A stretch of 64,000 bases of DNA from Streptomyces sp. P3 (GTDB taxonomy: Bacteria; Actinomycetota; Actinomycetes; Streptomycetales; Streptomycetaceae), in NCBI RefSeq assembly GCF_003032475.1, contig NZ_CP028369.1, forward strand, positions 8,432,001 to 8,496,000, in the 5' to 3' direction. Positions within the stretch are counted from its first letter, which is position 1. Every line of letters starts with the position of its first letter. Under the pieces are notes generated by a model. That model had not been told where the DNA came from and did no database searches. It saw only the letters and a list, made by a program, of their open reading frames with translations. The position numbers and the translations under genes are program-made. Of the stretch, positions 28,171-36,726 are shown piece by piece.

Positions 28171-28581
28171 ATGACCGAGGACATGACCGCCGCCCCGCAC
28201 GAAGCGGGCAGCCAGTGGTTCGACACCGAGGCCGGCCCACTCGTCCGCCCGTACGCCATGACGGGCGGACGGACGAAACCCGGCCCGACGGGCGTGCGCT
28301 TCGACCTGATCGCCCTGGTCACCCTGGATCCGGGTGCACCCGGCACGGAAGGCCTGGCGATCGGACCGGAGCACCGTACCCTCGTCGGTCTCTGCCGCGC
28401 CGAGACCCAGTCGGTCGCGGAACTCGCGGCCGGTGCCGACCTGCCCGTGGGCGTGGTCAGGGTCCTCCTCGGCGATCTGCTGGAACTGGGATGCGTCACC
28501 GTCAGCCGCCCGGTCCCGCCCGCGCAACTGCCCGACGAGCGGATCCTGCGCGAGGTGATCGCAGGGCTGCGAGCCCTGTAG
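28171..28581 (+). CDS. cvnC: CvnC DUF742 protein
   Basis: A 136-residue DUF742 protein. Hallmarks: LVRPYAMTGGRTKP near residue 28 and the winged-helix-like VAELAAGADLPVGVVRVLLG followed by DLLELGCVTVSRP. It is the third member of all conservons. 16 bases after cvnB. Followed by an unusual 138-base gap with a hairpin before cvnD. Confidence 0.94.
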   Translation: MTEDMTAAPHEAGSQWFDTEAGPLVRPYAMTGGRTKPGPTGVRFDLIALVTLDPGAPGTEGLAIGPEHRTLVGLCRAETQSVAELAAGADLPVGVVRVLLGDLLELGCVTVSRPVPPAQLPDERILREVIAGLRAL

Positions 28582-28601
28582 ACGAACCTCTCCGACCGCC
28601 C

Positions 28602-28631
28602 CGGAGGCGCACGGCACCCACGGCGCCTCCG
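28602..28631 (+). terminator. Hairpin between cvnC and cvnD
   Basis: A 9-bp perfect stem CGGAGGCGC / GCGCCTCCG with a 12-base loop begins 20 bases after the cvnC stop. A third copy of GGCGCCTCC follows near 28655, allowing alternative pairing. It could be a partial terminator or processing site setting CvnD levels. Confidence 0.45.
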
Positions 28632-28719
28632 CCGTATTGAGCTCGCTCCGTACGGCGCCTCCTCCGTCCCGCGTCGACCCTGGCCGACGCCCCGAACCCG
28701 ATCCCGAGAGAAGTGATCC

Positions 28720-29325
28720 ATGGTCTTCGAGCACTCCCACGCCGCCGACGGCGAATCGGCCCCCATGGCCTTGAAGATTCTGGTCGCGGGCGGGTTCGGC
28801 GTGGGCAAGACCACCATGGTGGGCGCGGTCAGCGAGATCAAACCGCTGCGCACCGAGGAACTGCTCAGCCAGGCAGGGCAGTCGGTGGACGACACCGACG
28901 GCGTGGACCAGAAGGTCACGACCACCGTCGCGATGGACTTCGGCCGTATCACCATCCGTTCCGGGCTCTCCCTCTACCTGTTCGGCACACCGGGGCAGGA
29001 CCGCTTCTGGTTCCTGTGGGACGAGTTGTCCCAGGGAGCACTGGGCGCGGTGGTTCTGGCCGACACCCGACGGCTCGAGGACTGCTTCCCCGCGGTCGAC
29101 TACTTCGAGCACCGCCACATTCCCTTCGTGGTGGCCGTCAACTGCTTCACGGGCACGCGGACGTACGGCGCCCAGGACGTGTCGCGCGCGCTCGACCTCG
29201 ACGCGGGAACCCCGGTCGTCCTGTGCGACGCCCGCGACCGGGACTCGGGGAAGGAGGTGCTGATCCGGCTGGTCGAGTACGCCGGGCGGATGCACGCCGC
29301 CCGGTTGCTGGACTCGGTGGGCTGA
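28720..29325 (+). CDS. cvnD: CvnD-type small GTPase
   Basis: A 201-residue Ras-like GTPase. P-loop AGGFGVGKTTMVGAV; switch I Thr in KVTTTVAMDFG; Walker B/G3 LFGTPGQDRFWFLWDE; G4 is NCFTG rather than NKxD, the usual conservon variation. Membrane-associated output of the Cvn relay. The 138-base gap to cvnC is larger than usual for conservons. It has its own ribosome binding site and perhaps promoter. Confidence 0.94.
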   Translation: MVFEHSHAADGESAPMALKILVAGGFGVGKTTMVGAVSEIKPLRTEELLSQAGQSVDDTDGVDQKVTTTVAMDFGRITIRSGLSLYLFGTPGQDRFWFLWDELSQGALGAVVLADTRRLEDCFPAVDYFEHRHIPFVVAVNCFTGTRTYGAQDVSRALDLDAGTPVVLCDARDRDSGKEVLIRLVEYAGRMHAARLLDSVG

Positions 29326-29546
29326 CCTCACCCGTGGGCCGCGACATCGGCTCGCGACGCCCTCGCGACGGCACGAGCCGTCGCGATCCGGCCGGCTCGG
29401 GGGTGGAGGAAGCCGACTTGCGCGCCATGCCGCCGTGCTCCTTGCTCCGGCGGACGTCCCTGGGAAAGGCTGACGGGCGGATCGTCCGGCGAGCCGGACG
29501 ATCGGGCGGGAACGTCACACGGGGAACGTCACACGGGGAGCGGGGC

Positions 29547-29948
29547 ATGGCGGGCAACCACGGATTGGGCCGGCTGTTGGACGATCTGACCGAGCGCGTC
29601 GACCGCGTACGGCACGCGCTCGTCCTGTCCGACGACGGGCTGGTGGCGGGCGCGAGCACCGGAATGCGCCGGGAGGACGCCGAACACCTCGCCGCCGTAG
29701 CGTCCGGCCTCCACAGCCTGGCGAAGGGTTCGGGACGTCACTTCGGGGCGGGCCGGGTGCGCCAGACGATGATCGAGTTCGATGACGCGGTGCTGTTCGT
29801 CACCGCGGCGGGCGCCGGCACCTGTCTGTGCGTGCTCAGCGGAGTGGACGCCGACATGGGACGGATCGCCTACGAGATGACCCTGCTGGTCAACCGGGTC
29901 GGCGAACACCTCACCGTGGACGTCCGGAATCCCGACCGTGCCCCCTGA
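29547..29948 (+). CDS. Second CvnB-like roadblock/LC7 protein
   Basis: A 133-residue roadblock protein closely similar to the cvnB product of this locus (shared REDAEHLAAVASG and LHSLAKG, GRHFGAG, VRQTM). The start is the ATG at 29547 after GGGGAGCGGGG. The 221-base gap from cvnD suggests a separate promoter. Likely a duplication of cvnB that could bind the same GTPase or compete with CvnB. Confidence 0.9.
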   Translation: MAGNHGLGRLLDDLTERVDRVRHALVLSDDGLVAGASTGMRREDAEHLAAVASGLHSLAKGSGRHFGAGRVRQTMIEFDDAVLFVTAAGAGTCLCVLSGVDADMGRIAYEMTLLVNRVGEHLTVDVRNPDRAP

Positions 29949-30096
29949 CAGGCATCTGACCTGCTCTTTCACTCTCCCATCCGGAGTTATCCACAGGCTG
30001 CCACGAAATCGGCGACCGCGGGTACGGTTTTTCCCGAGGTCACCGCGGACGGCGCGGGCCTGCTTCACTCCACTCACTCCACGGGGGAGATCGACC

Positions 30097-31080
30097 ATGT
30101 CCGGAAACACCGTCACACGTGTGCACTCCACGTCGTTCGCGCCGGGCCGAGCGGCACGCGAACTGTGCCTGAAGCGAAGCGAGTTCGACCTCGGCGTGCA
30201 CCTCGGGCGGATCAGGACGACACCCGACGACGGGGGAGGGGGCCGTCGGGTGACCCGCGCAGAGATCGACCGCCTGCGCGCGGAACCCGGCTTTCCCGAG
30301 ACACTGCGCCGGCGGGTGCAGGCTGTGAGCACCGGCGAGGGCGCCGCCGTCCTGGAGGTGCCGCCCACCCGGTTCACGCGTCTCGCGCGGGTGGGACTGG
30401 TGGTGCCCGTCACGTTCTACCTCAACAGGTACCGGGCCGTCGTGTGGCTGTATCTCGCCGAGGAACTGCGGCAGTTCGCGGCCGGCCGGACGAACGCGTT
30501 CCTGCTCACGGGCCGGACGCCGGAGGTGTTGCGCAGCCAGTTGGCCGCGGGCGTCGACCTGCGGCCCCGGAACTGGCGGGGACGTCACCTGGGCTTCCTG
30601 CTCCGACAGACGGACGACCCGTGGCAGCGCGCCGGAGCGCTGGCGGCGTTCCTCGGCCCGCCACACGTCGCGGAAATCGTCGACGACCCCCACGAGCGCT
30701 CGCACCTGAACAGGTTCCGGCCGAGGCCGCCGGCGTACGGAGTCCCGGGTTCTCCCGCCGCCCGGCTCATCGAGAAGATCATGACCGCGCAGGACCGCGA
30801 CGAGATCGACTGGCTGACCTCCGACCTGGCGAACACCCTGGCCGAGGCCCGTGCCGTGCAGCCCGCACCGCGCCCCCTCCCGAATCCCGCCCGGCAGCGT
30901 CCGTCACCGCGAGACGGACGGCCTGACGACGCACCGGACACGCAGGAACAGACTTCCGCGTCCCACGAGTCCGAGGCGTCCCACCACGAGTCCGACGCGG
31001 CCGGCGGGTCAGAGGTGTCCGACGAGCCGAGCCCGTCGACGCGCGCCCTGTTCGGCTGGCTGCGCCGCCGAAGCGGCTGA
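30097..31080 (+). CDS. DUF6397-like hypothetical protein
   Basis: A 327-residue soluble protein. The first 60 residues look DNA-binding or helical (RAARELCLKRSEFDLGVHLG, then a basic VTRAEIDRLRAE). The mid part has LARVGLVVPVTFYLNRYRAVVWLYLAEELRQFA. The C-terminus is Ser/Glu-rich with a conserved tail TRALFGWLRRRSG. From memory it resembles Streptomyces DUF6397. ATG at 30097 follows GGGGGAGA. Possibly a MerR-like DNA-binding protein, but the function is unknown. Its stop is eight bases from the convergent tesB stop. Confidence 0.72.
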   Translation: MSGNTVTRVHSTSFAPGRAARELCLKRSEFDLGVHLGRIRTTPDDGGGGRRVTRAEIDRLRAEPGFPETLRRRVQAVSTGEGAAVLEVPPTRFTRLARVGLVVPVTFYLNRYRAVVWLYLAEELRQFAAGRTNAFLLTGRTPEVLRSQLAAGVDLRPRNWRGRHLGFLLRQTDDPWQRAGALAAFLGPPHVAEIVDDPHERSHLNRFRPRPPAYGVPGSPAARLIEKIMTAQDRDEIDWLTSDLANTLAEARAVQPAPRPLPNPARQRPSPRDGRPDDAPDTQEQTSASHESEASHHESDAAGGSEVSDEPSPSTRALFGWLRRRSG

Positions 31081-31088
31081 CGCACGGC

Positions 31089-31955
31089 CTACAGCGCGCG
31101 GAAAAGCCCCTCCTGGACGACGGACACCAGCAGCCGCCCCTCCAGGTCGTAGATGCGGCCCCGGGCCAGCCCACGCCCGCCCGTGGCGATCGGCGACTCC
31201 TGGTCGTACAGGAACCACTCGTCCGCGCGGAACGGCCGATGGAACCACATCGCGTGGTCCAGCGACGCCATGTCGAAGTTGCGCGGACCCCACAGCGGCT
31301 CCACCGGGAGGCGGACCGCGTCCAGAAGGGTCATGTCGCTGGCGTAGGTGAGCGCGCAGGTGTGGACGAGCGGGTCGTCGCCGAGCGGCCCGACGGCACG
31401 CATCCACACCGCGCTGCGCGGCTCGGCGTCCTTGACGTCCTCGGCGGTCCAGCGCAGCCGGTCCGCGTACCGGATGTCGAAGGGCTGACGGCGGGCCATC
31501 CGCTCCAACTGCTCGGGCAGCGACCCCAGATGTGTCCGGACCTCGTCCGTGACGCTCGGCAGGGACTCCGGGTCCGGCACCTCACGCGCCGGAGGCAGCT
31601 GGTGCTCGAAAGGACCTTCCTCAGGCTGATGAAAGGAGGCGGTGAGATTGAAGATCGTCCGCCCTTGCTGTACGGCAGTGACCCGGCGGGTCGTGAACGA
31701 CCGGCCGTCGCGCACCCGTTCCACCTGGTACACGATGGGGACGCCCGGCCGGCCCGGGCGCAGGAAGTACGCGTGCAGCGAGTGCACGGGCCGGTCGCCC
31801 TCGGTGGTCCGGCCGGCCGCGACGAGAGCCTGGCCCGCCACCTGGCCGCCGAAGACCCGCTGCAGGGACTCGTGCGGGCTGCGGCCCCGGAAGATGTTGA
31901 CCTCTATCTGCTCCAGGTCGAGCAGGTCGACGAGTCTCTCGGCCGGATTCGTCAT
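31089..31955 (-). CDS. tesB: Acyl-CoA thioesterase II
   Basis: A 288-residue double-hotdog thioesterase hydrolysing medium/long-chain acyl-CoA. The family start LDLEQIEVNIFRGRSP is visible. So are VFGGQVAGQALVAAGRT, catalytic Asp in LTYASDMTLLDAV and the C-terminal hotdog DHAMWFHRPFRADEWFLY followed by Gln in DQESP. Length matches E. coli TesB. ATG at 31955. Confidence 0.95.
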   Translation of the reverse strand: MTNPAERLVDLLDLEQIEVNIFRGRSPHESLQRVFGGQVAGQALVAAGRTTEGDRPVHSLHAYFLRPGRPGVPIVYQVERVRDGRSFTTRRVTAVQQGRTIFNLTASFHQPEEGPFEHQLPPAREVPDPESLPSVTDEVRTHLGSLPEQLERMARRQPFDIRYADRLRWTAEDVKDAEPRSAVWMRAVGPLGDDPLVHTCALTYASDMTLLDAVRLPVEPLWGPRNFDMASLDHAMWFHRPFRADEWFLYDQESPIATGGRGLARGRIYDLEGRLLVSVVQEGLFRAL

Positions 31956-32022
31956 CGGTGCGTTTCTCCTGTGCCCTGTGCTGTGCATGGTCCGGTTTCC
32001 GCGGCCGCGGCCGCCGCTGCGC

Positions 32023-34536
32023 TCACAACTGGCCGACGGACGTGACGCGGACGACCGCCCGGCCCTCGGCGTCGGAGGCCGTGAGGTCGACCTCCGCGCT
32101 GATTCCCCAGTCGTGGTCGTCGTTCGGGTCGTCGAAGATCTGACGGACGCGCCACAGGGCGTTCTGCGGCTCTTCCTGGATGACGAGCAGTTTGGGACCC
32201 CGTGCGTCGGGGCCGGTGCCGAGGTCGTCGTACTCGTCCCAGTACTTGTCCATCGCCTCGCCCCAGGCGTCGGCGTCCCAGCCGGCGTCCGCGTCCAGCT
32301 CGCCGAGTTGGGCGATGTGGTCGAGTGCGGCGAGCTCGACACGGCGGAACATCGCGTTGCGGACCAGGACCCGGAAGGCACGTGCGTTCGCCGTGACCGG
32401 CTTGACCTCGTCGGCCTTCTCCTGCGCCTCCTCGGCGGTCATCTCCTCCGGGTTGGCGAGCTGCTCCCACTCGTCCAGCAGGCTCGAGTCCACCTGGCGC
32501 ACCATCTCGCCCAGCCACGCGATCAGATCCTGCAGGTCCTCGGACTTCAGATCGTCCGGGACGGTGTGGTCGAGGGCCTTGTACGCGCCGGCCAGGTAAC
32601 GCAGCACGATGCCCTCGGTACGGGCCAGCTCGTAGTGGGAGACCAACTCGGTGAACGACATCGCCCGCTCGTACATGTCACGGATGACGGACTTCGGCGA
32701 CAGCGGATGGTCGCCCACCCACGGGTGGCTCTTGCGGTAGGTGTCGTACGCGTGGAAGAGCAGCTCCTCCAGCGGCTTCGGGTACGAGACGTCCTGGAGG
32801 CGTTCCATGCGCTCCTCGTACTCGACGCCGTCCGCCTTCATCGCGGCCACCGCCTCGCCGCGCGCCTTGTTCTGCTGGGCGGCCAGGATCTGGCGCGGGT
32901 CGTCCAGCGTGGACTCCACGACGGAGACCATGTCGAGGGCGTAGGAGGGCGACTCGGGGTCCAGCAGCTCGAACGCGGCCAGCGCGAAGGTGGACAGGGG
33001 CTGGTTCAGCGCGAAGTCCTGCTGCAGATCCACGGTGAGGCGGACGACACGTCCGGAGGCGTCCGGCTCGTCGAGCTTCTCCACGACGCCGCCGTCCAGC
33101 AACGACCGGTAGATCGCGATGGCGCGCCGGATGTGCCGCAGTTGCTGCCTGCGCGGCTCGTGGTTGTCCTCCAGCAGGTGCCGCATCGCCGCGAAGGCGT
33201 TTCCGGGGCGGGCGATCACGGACAGCAGCATCGTGTGCGTGACCCGGAAGCGGGACGTCAACGGCTCCGGATCGGACTCGATGAGCTTGTCGAAGGTGTT
33301 CTCCGTCCAGCCCACGAATCCTTCCGGCGCCTTCTTGCGCACCACCTTGCGGCGCTTCTTCGGGTCGTCCCCGGCCTTGCTGAGGGCCTTCTCGTTCTCG
33401 ATGACGTGCTCGGGAGCCTGCGCGACCACCAGCCCCGCCGTGTCGAACCCGGCGCGGCCGGCCCGGCCCGCGATCTGGTGGAACTCACGGGCCCGCAGGG
33501 TGCGCACCCGGTTGCCGTCGTACTTGGTGAGCGCGGTGAACAGCACCGTCCGGATGGGCACGTTGACGCCGACGCCGAGTGTGTCGGTGCCGCAGATGAC
33601 CTTCAGCAGCCCGGCCTGGGCGAGCTTCTCCACCAGTCGCCGGTACTTCGGCAGCATGCCGGCGTGGTGGACACCGATGCCGTGCCGCACGTAACGCGAG
33701 AGGTTCTGGCCGAACTTGGTGCTGAAGCGGAAGTTGCCGATCAGGTCGGCGATCCGGTCCTTCTCCTCACGCGAGCACATGTTGATGCTCATCAGCGCCT
33801 GCGCCCGCTCCACCGCCTGCGCCTGGGTGAAGTGCACGATGTAGACGGGCGCCTGGCGGGTGTCCAGCAGGTCGGTGAGGGTCTCCGTCATCGGGGTGTA
33901 CCGGTACTCGTAGGACAGCGGCACGGGCCGGGTCGCCGAGCGGACCACCGCCGTGGGGCGGCCCGTGCGCCGGGCGAGGTCCTTCTCGAAGAAGGACACG
34001 TCGCCCAGTGTCGCCGACATGAGCACGAACTGTGCCTGCGGCAGCTCCAGAATGGGGATCTGCCAGGCCCAGCCGCGGTCGCCCTCGGCGTAGAAGTGGA
34101 ACTCGTCCATGACGACCTGGCCGACGTCCGCCTGCCTGCCGTCGCGCAGCGCGATGGAGGCGAGCACCTCGGCGGTGCAGCAGATGACCGGGGCGTCGGA
34201 GTTCACGGACGCGTCGCCGGTCAGCATGCCGACGTTCTCCGTGCCGAAGATCTTGCACAGCTCGAAGAACTTCTCCGACACGAGTGCCTTGATCGGAGCC
34301 GTGTAGAAGGTGACCTCGTCGCGGGCGAGGGCCGCGAAGTGCGCGGCCGCGGCGATCATGCTCTTGCCGGAGCCGGTGGGCGTCGAGACGATCACGTTCG
34401 CCCCGGAGACCACCTCGATCAGCGCCTCCTCCTGATGGGGGTAGAGCGTCAGACCGCGCTCCTGCGCCCAGGACTCGAAGGCTTCGTACAGGGCGTCGGG
34501 ATCTGCGGTCGGCGGCAGCTGATCGATGAGGGTCAC
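32023..34536 (-). CDS. helY: HelY-type DEAD/DEAH (Ski2/Dob10-like) helicase
   Basis: An 837-residue superfamily 2 helicase. Starts at a GTG (34536) to give MTLIDQLPPTADPDALYEAF, matching homologues. Walker A TPTGSGKS near residue 54, DEFH box VVMDEFHFYAEG near 144, SATLGD, and motif VI FHQIAGRAGRAGFD. A long C-terminal Ski2/Dob10-like region completes it. Homologues are thought to act in RNA or DNA metabolism; mechanism in actinomycetes is not settled. Its complement produces a spurious 6-kb open frame on the plus strand. Confidence 0.95.
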   Translation of the reverse strand: MTLIDQLPPTADPDALYEAFESWAQERGLTLYPHQEEALIEVVSGANVIVSTPTGSGKSMIAAAAHFAALARDEVTFYTAPIKALVSEKFFELCKIFGTENVGMLTGDASVNSDAPVICCTAEVLASIALRDGRQADVGQVVMDEFHFYAEGDRGWAWQIPILELPQAQFVLMSATLGDVSFFEKDLARRTGRPTAVVRSATRPVPLSYEYRYTPMTETLTDLLDTRQAPVYIVHFTQAQAVERAQALMSINMCSREEKDRIADLIGNFRFSTKFGQNLSRYVRHGIGVHHAGMLPKYRRLVEKLAQAGLLKVICGTDTLGVGVNVPIRTVLFTALTKYDGNRVRTLRAREFHQIAGRAGRAGFDTAGLVVAQAPEHVIENEKALSKAGDDPKKRRKVVRKKAPEGFVGWTENTFDKLIESDPEPLTSRFRVTHTMLLSVIARPGNAFAAMRHLLEDNHEPRRQQLRHIRRAIAIYRSLLDGGVVEKLDEPDASGRVVRLTVDLQQDFALNQPLSTFALAAFELLDPESPSYALDMVSVVESTLDDPRQILAAQQNKARGEAVAAMKADGVEYEERMERLQDVSYPKPLEELLFHAYDTYRKSHPWVGDHPLSPKSVIRDMYERAMSFTELVSHYELARTEGIVLRYLAGAYKALDHTVPDDLKSEDLQDLIAWLGEMVRQVDSSLLDEWEQLANPEEMTAEEAQEKADEVKPVTANARAFRVLVRNAMFRRVELAALDHIAQLGELDADAGWDADAWGEAMDKYWDEYDDLGTGPDARGPKLLVIQEEPQNALWRVRQIFDDPNDDHDWGISAEVDLTASDAEGRAVVRVTSVGQL

Positions 34537-34681
34537 GACCCCATCTTGCCTGCCCCCGGTCCGGAGAGGGGAATCGGATCCCGACCCGAAGATCATGGCA
34601 GCTACGCTGTGTCGCCGACGGAGCGTCATCGCGCCCGGTCAACTGGACAGCGGTACATGAGGGATAGGGCGGGCAAGGGCC

Positions 34682-35476
34682 ATGATGGGACCAGCACACT
34701 CACTGTCGGGCGCCGCCGCCTGGCTCGGCGTCGGTGCGGCCGCTGCCGCCGCCGGACACACCATGCCGTGGCCGGTCCTGCTCGCCGGTGCGCTGATCTG
34801 CGCCGGCGCCGCGCTCGCGCCGGATCTCGACCACAAGGCGGCCACCATCTCCCGGTCCTTCGGTCCCGTCTCACGCTGGCTGTGCGAGATCGTCGACAAG
34901 CTCTCCTACGCCGTCTACAAGTCCACGAGGAAGCAGGGCGACCCGCGCCGCTCCGGCGGGCACCGCACGCTCACGCACACCTGGCTGTGGGCGGTCATGA
35001 TCGGCGCGGGCGCCTCGGCGCTGGCGATCACCGGTGGCCGCTGGGCGGTGCTGGGGCTTCTCTTCGTGCACATGGTGCTGGCGATCGAGGGCCTGCTGTG
35101 GCGGGCCGCCCGGGGCTCCAGCAGCGACGTCCTGGTGTGGCTGCTCGCCGCGACCAGCGCGTGGATCCTGGCCGGTGTTCTGGACAAGCCCGGAAACGGC
35201 GCGGACTGGCTGTTCACCCAGCCCGGCCAGGAGTACCTGTGGCTGGGGCTGCCCATCGTGCTCGGCGCCCTGGTCCACGACATCGGGGACGCCCTGACCG
35301 TCTCGGGCTGTCCGGTGCTGTGGCCCATCCCGATCGGGCGCAAGCGCTGGTACCCGATCGGCCCGCCCAAGGCGATGCGATTCCGCGCGGGCAGCTGGAT
35401 CGAGCTGAAGGTGCTGATGCCCGTGTTCATGGTGCTCGGGGGAGTGGGCGGGGCGGCCGCTCTCAACTACATCTGA
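34682..35476 (+). CDS. YdjM-like membrane-bound metal-dependent hydrolase (DUF457)
   Basis: A 264-residue inner-membrane protein. N-terminal GPAHSLSGAAAWLGVG and AGALICAGAALAPDLDHKAA carry the conserved His/Asp metal-site residues. HRTLTHTWLWA provides the other conserved His cluster and ALVHDIGDALT a third. Four or five hydrophobic helices. Divergent from helY. The YdjM family is LexA-controlled in E. coli; no LexA box is apparent here. Role unknown. Confidence 0.88.
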   Translation: MMGPAHSLSGAAAWLGVGAAAAAAGHTMPWPVLLAGALICAGAALAPDLDHKAATISRSFGPVSRWLCEIVDKLSYAVYKSTRKQGDPRRSGGHRTLTHTWLWAVMIGAGASALAITGGRWAVLGLLFVHMVLAIEGLLWRAARGSSSDVLVWLLAATSAWILAGVLDKPGNGADWLFTQPGQEYLWLGLPIVLGALVHDIGDALTVSGCPVLWPIPIGRKRWYPIGPPKAMRFRAGSWIELKVLMPVFMVLGGVGGAAALNYI

Positions 35477-35536
35477 CCTGTGACGCCGTACATCCGACCC
35501 GTTGCTGCGCGGGGTCGGCCGGCCGCGGGCGGGGTG

Positions 35537-35562
35537 GCGGACCCGGCGGCGGCCGGGTCCGC
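35537..35562 (-). terminator. Terminator of rpmE2
   Basis: An 11-bp perfect stem GCGGACCCGGC / GCCGGGTCCGC with a GGCG loop directly abuts the rpmE2 stop codon. Confidence 0.75.
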
Positions 35563-35820
35563 TCAGGTCATCGCCCCGCCGTCGCCGTAGCGCCGCTCGA
35601 AGCGGGCGACGCGCCCCTCGGTGTCCACGGTGCGCGACCTGCCGGTGAAGAAGGGGTGGCTCTCCGAGGAGATCTCCACGTCCACCACCGGGTAGGTCTC
35701 GCCGTCGTCCCACTCGATCGTCTGTTCGCTGGTCGCGGTGGACCGGGTCAGGAAGGCGTAGCCGGCGGTGCGGTCGCGGAAGACGACCGGGTGGTAGTCG
35801 GGCTGCTGGTCCTGCTGCAT
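35563..35820 (-). CDS. rpmE2: Ribosomal protein L31 type B (zinc-free)
   Basis: An 85-residue L31 ([33 protein letters not shown]). It has no cysteines, so it is the C-minus paralogue that replaces zinc-binding L31 when zinc is scarce, releasing zinc. In S. coelicolor such paralogues are under Zur. No obvious Zur box (TGAAAATGATTTTCA-like) precedes this gene. It lies downstream of the DUF5709 gene on the same strand and ends at a tight hairpin. Confidence 0.95.
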   Translation of the reverse strand: MQQDQQPDYHPVVFRDRTAGYAFLTRSTATSEQTIEWDDGETYPVVDVEISSESHPFFTGRSRTVDTEGRVARFERRYGDGGAMT

Positions 35821-35892
35821 GAGTGCTCCTCGTGCGGTGGCGATGGCGATGGCGGCGACCCGCGGCGAACGGTCGGGTCGACCGGGCGGGGG

Positions 35893-36363
35893 TCAACCGG
35901 ACAGGGCGTCCTCGTCGACGATGTGCATGGCGGCCTCCTCCGCCGACGCGGCCGCCCCGTCGATGCCCACGTCCGTGGCGACCAGCGCGCTCTCCTCGTC
36001 CTCGTGGGCTCCTTCGTCGGGTGCCACGAGCCTGCCGGAGCGTACGTCTCCGACCTCGTTGTCGAGGAGTTCCCCGTCAGTGCCGTCGCAGTCGCCCAGA
36101 CCGTCACCGTCGGGCACGCCGACATCGGGGCGCTCCTCCGCCAGCCGCTGGTCCAGGGTCTCCCCCCGGCGGCGCTCCGCGGCGGTCACCCCGGCGTGCT
36201 CCACGGCCCAGGGCCGGTCCGGAGGGGACCAGCCGCGGTCGAGCGGGTCGTCGACCCCGTCGTCCTCCAGGGTGTCCTCCGCGTCGAGCAGCCCCGCGTC
36301 GTCCTGGATGTCGGAGGAGTCCGGCTGGTAGACGTCGTCTCCCCATCCGTCGGCGCTGGTCAC
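35893..36363 (-). CDS. DUF5709 family protein
   Basis: A 156-residue highly acidic protein (WGDDVYQPDSSD, DRGWSPPDRPWAVEHAGVT, TLDQRLAEERPDVG). These motifs are the DUF5709 pattern as I remember it from Streptomyces. No signal or membrane segment. 72 bases upstream of rpmE2, same strand; may share its transcript. Function unknown. Confidence 0.82.
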   Translation of the reverse strand: MTSADGWGDDVYQPDSSDIQDDAGLLDAEDTLEDDGVDDPLDRGWSPPDRPWAVEHAGVTAAERRRGETLDQRLAEERPDVGVPDGDGLGDCDGTDGELLDNEVGDVRSGRLVAPDEGAHEDEESALVATDVGIDGAAASAEEAAMHIVDEDALSG

Positions 36364-36726
36364 GGCTACCTCCAGGGGGTGACTGGCCCGTTCTCACCGC
36401 GGTCGGCGACGGGCTGCCGCCGCACGGGGCACCGGCCGGTCTCGTCGTGTCTTTCCGGATGGATCCCGACGGTCGCCCGCACGGGTGCCGGTATCCAGCG
36501 TTCCACCCCTGATCGGTTCCCCGCAACGCCAGAGCGCTCGCCGCAGCGCCGCCGCGCCGGCCCGGCGGCGGCGCCGGGGCCGCGACCAGCGAGGGCCCGC
36601 CCGGAGCCGCGCTCCTTCGGTGCGATCGCAACCGGCGCCGGGGATCCCCCTCCCGGGGGCACCACGGGCGCCGCCCGGTTCAGGAACCGCAGCGGCGGCG
36701 GTCCCCCGGGTGAGGCCCGTGCCTGC
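36364..36726. other. Intergenic region, no gene seen
   Basis: Between the ABC exporter stop and the DUF5709 start. Very GC-rich with several short dyads (for example around 36540-36575 and 36655-36680). It must contain the DUF5709 promoter and possibly the ABC terminator. No frame has supporting features. Confidence 0.45.

Noticed and set aside
29987..29995. TTATCCACA, a perfect E. coli-type DnaA box
   Set aside because: It is a single copy with no cluster, no AT-rich unwinding element and no dnaA/dnaN nearby. Streptomyces origins have many boxes, so it is most likely chance.
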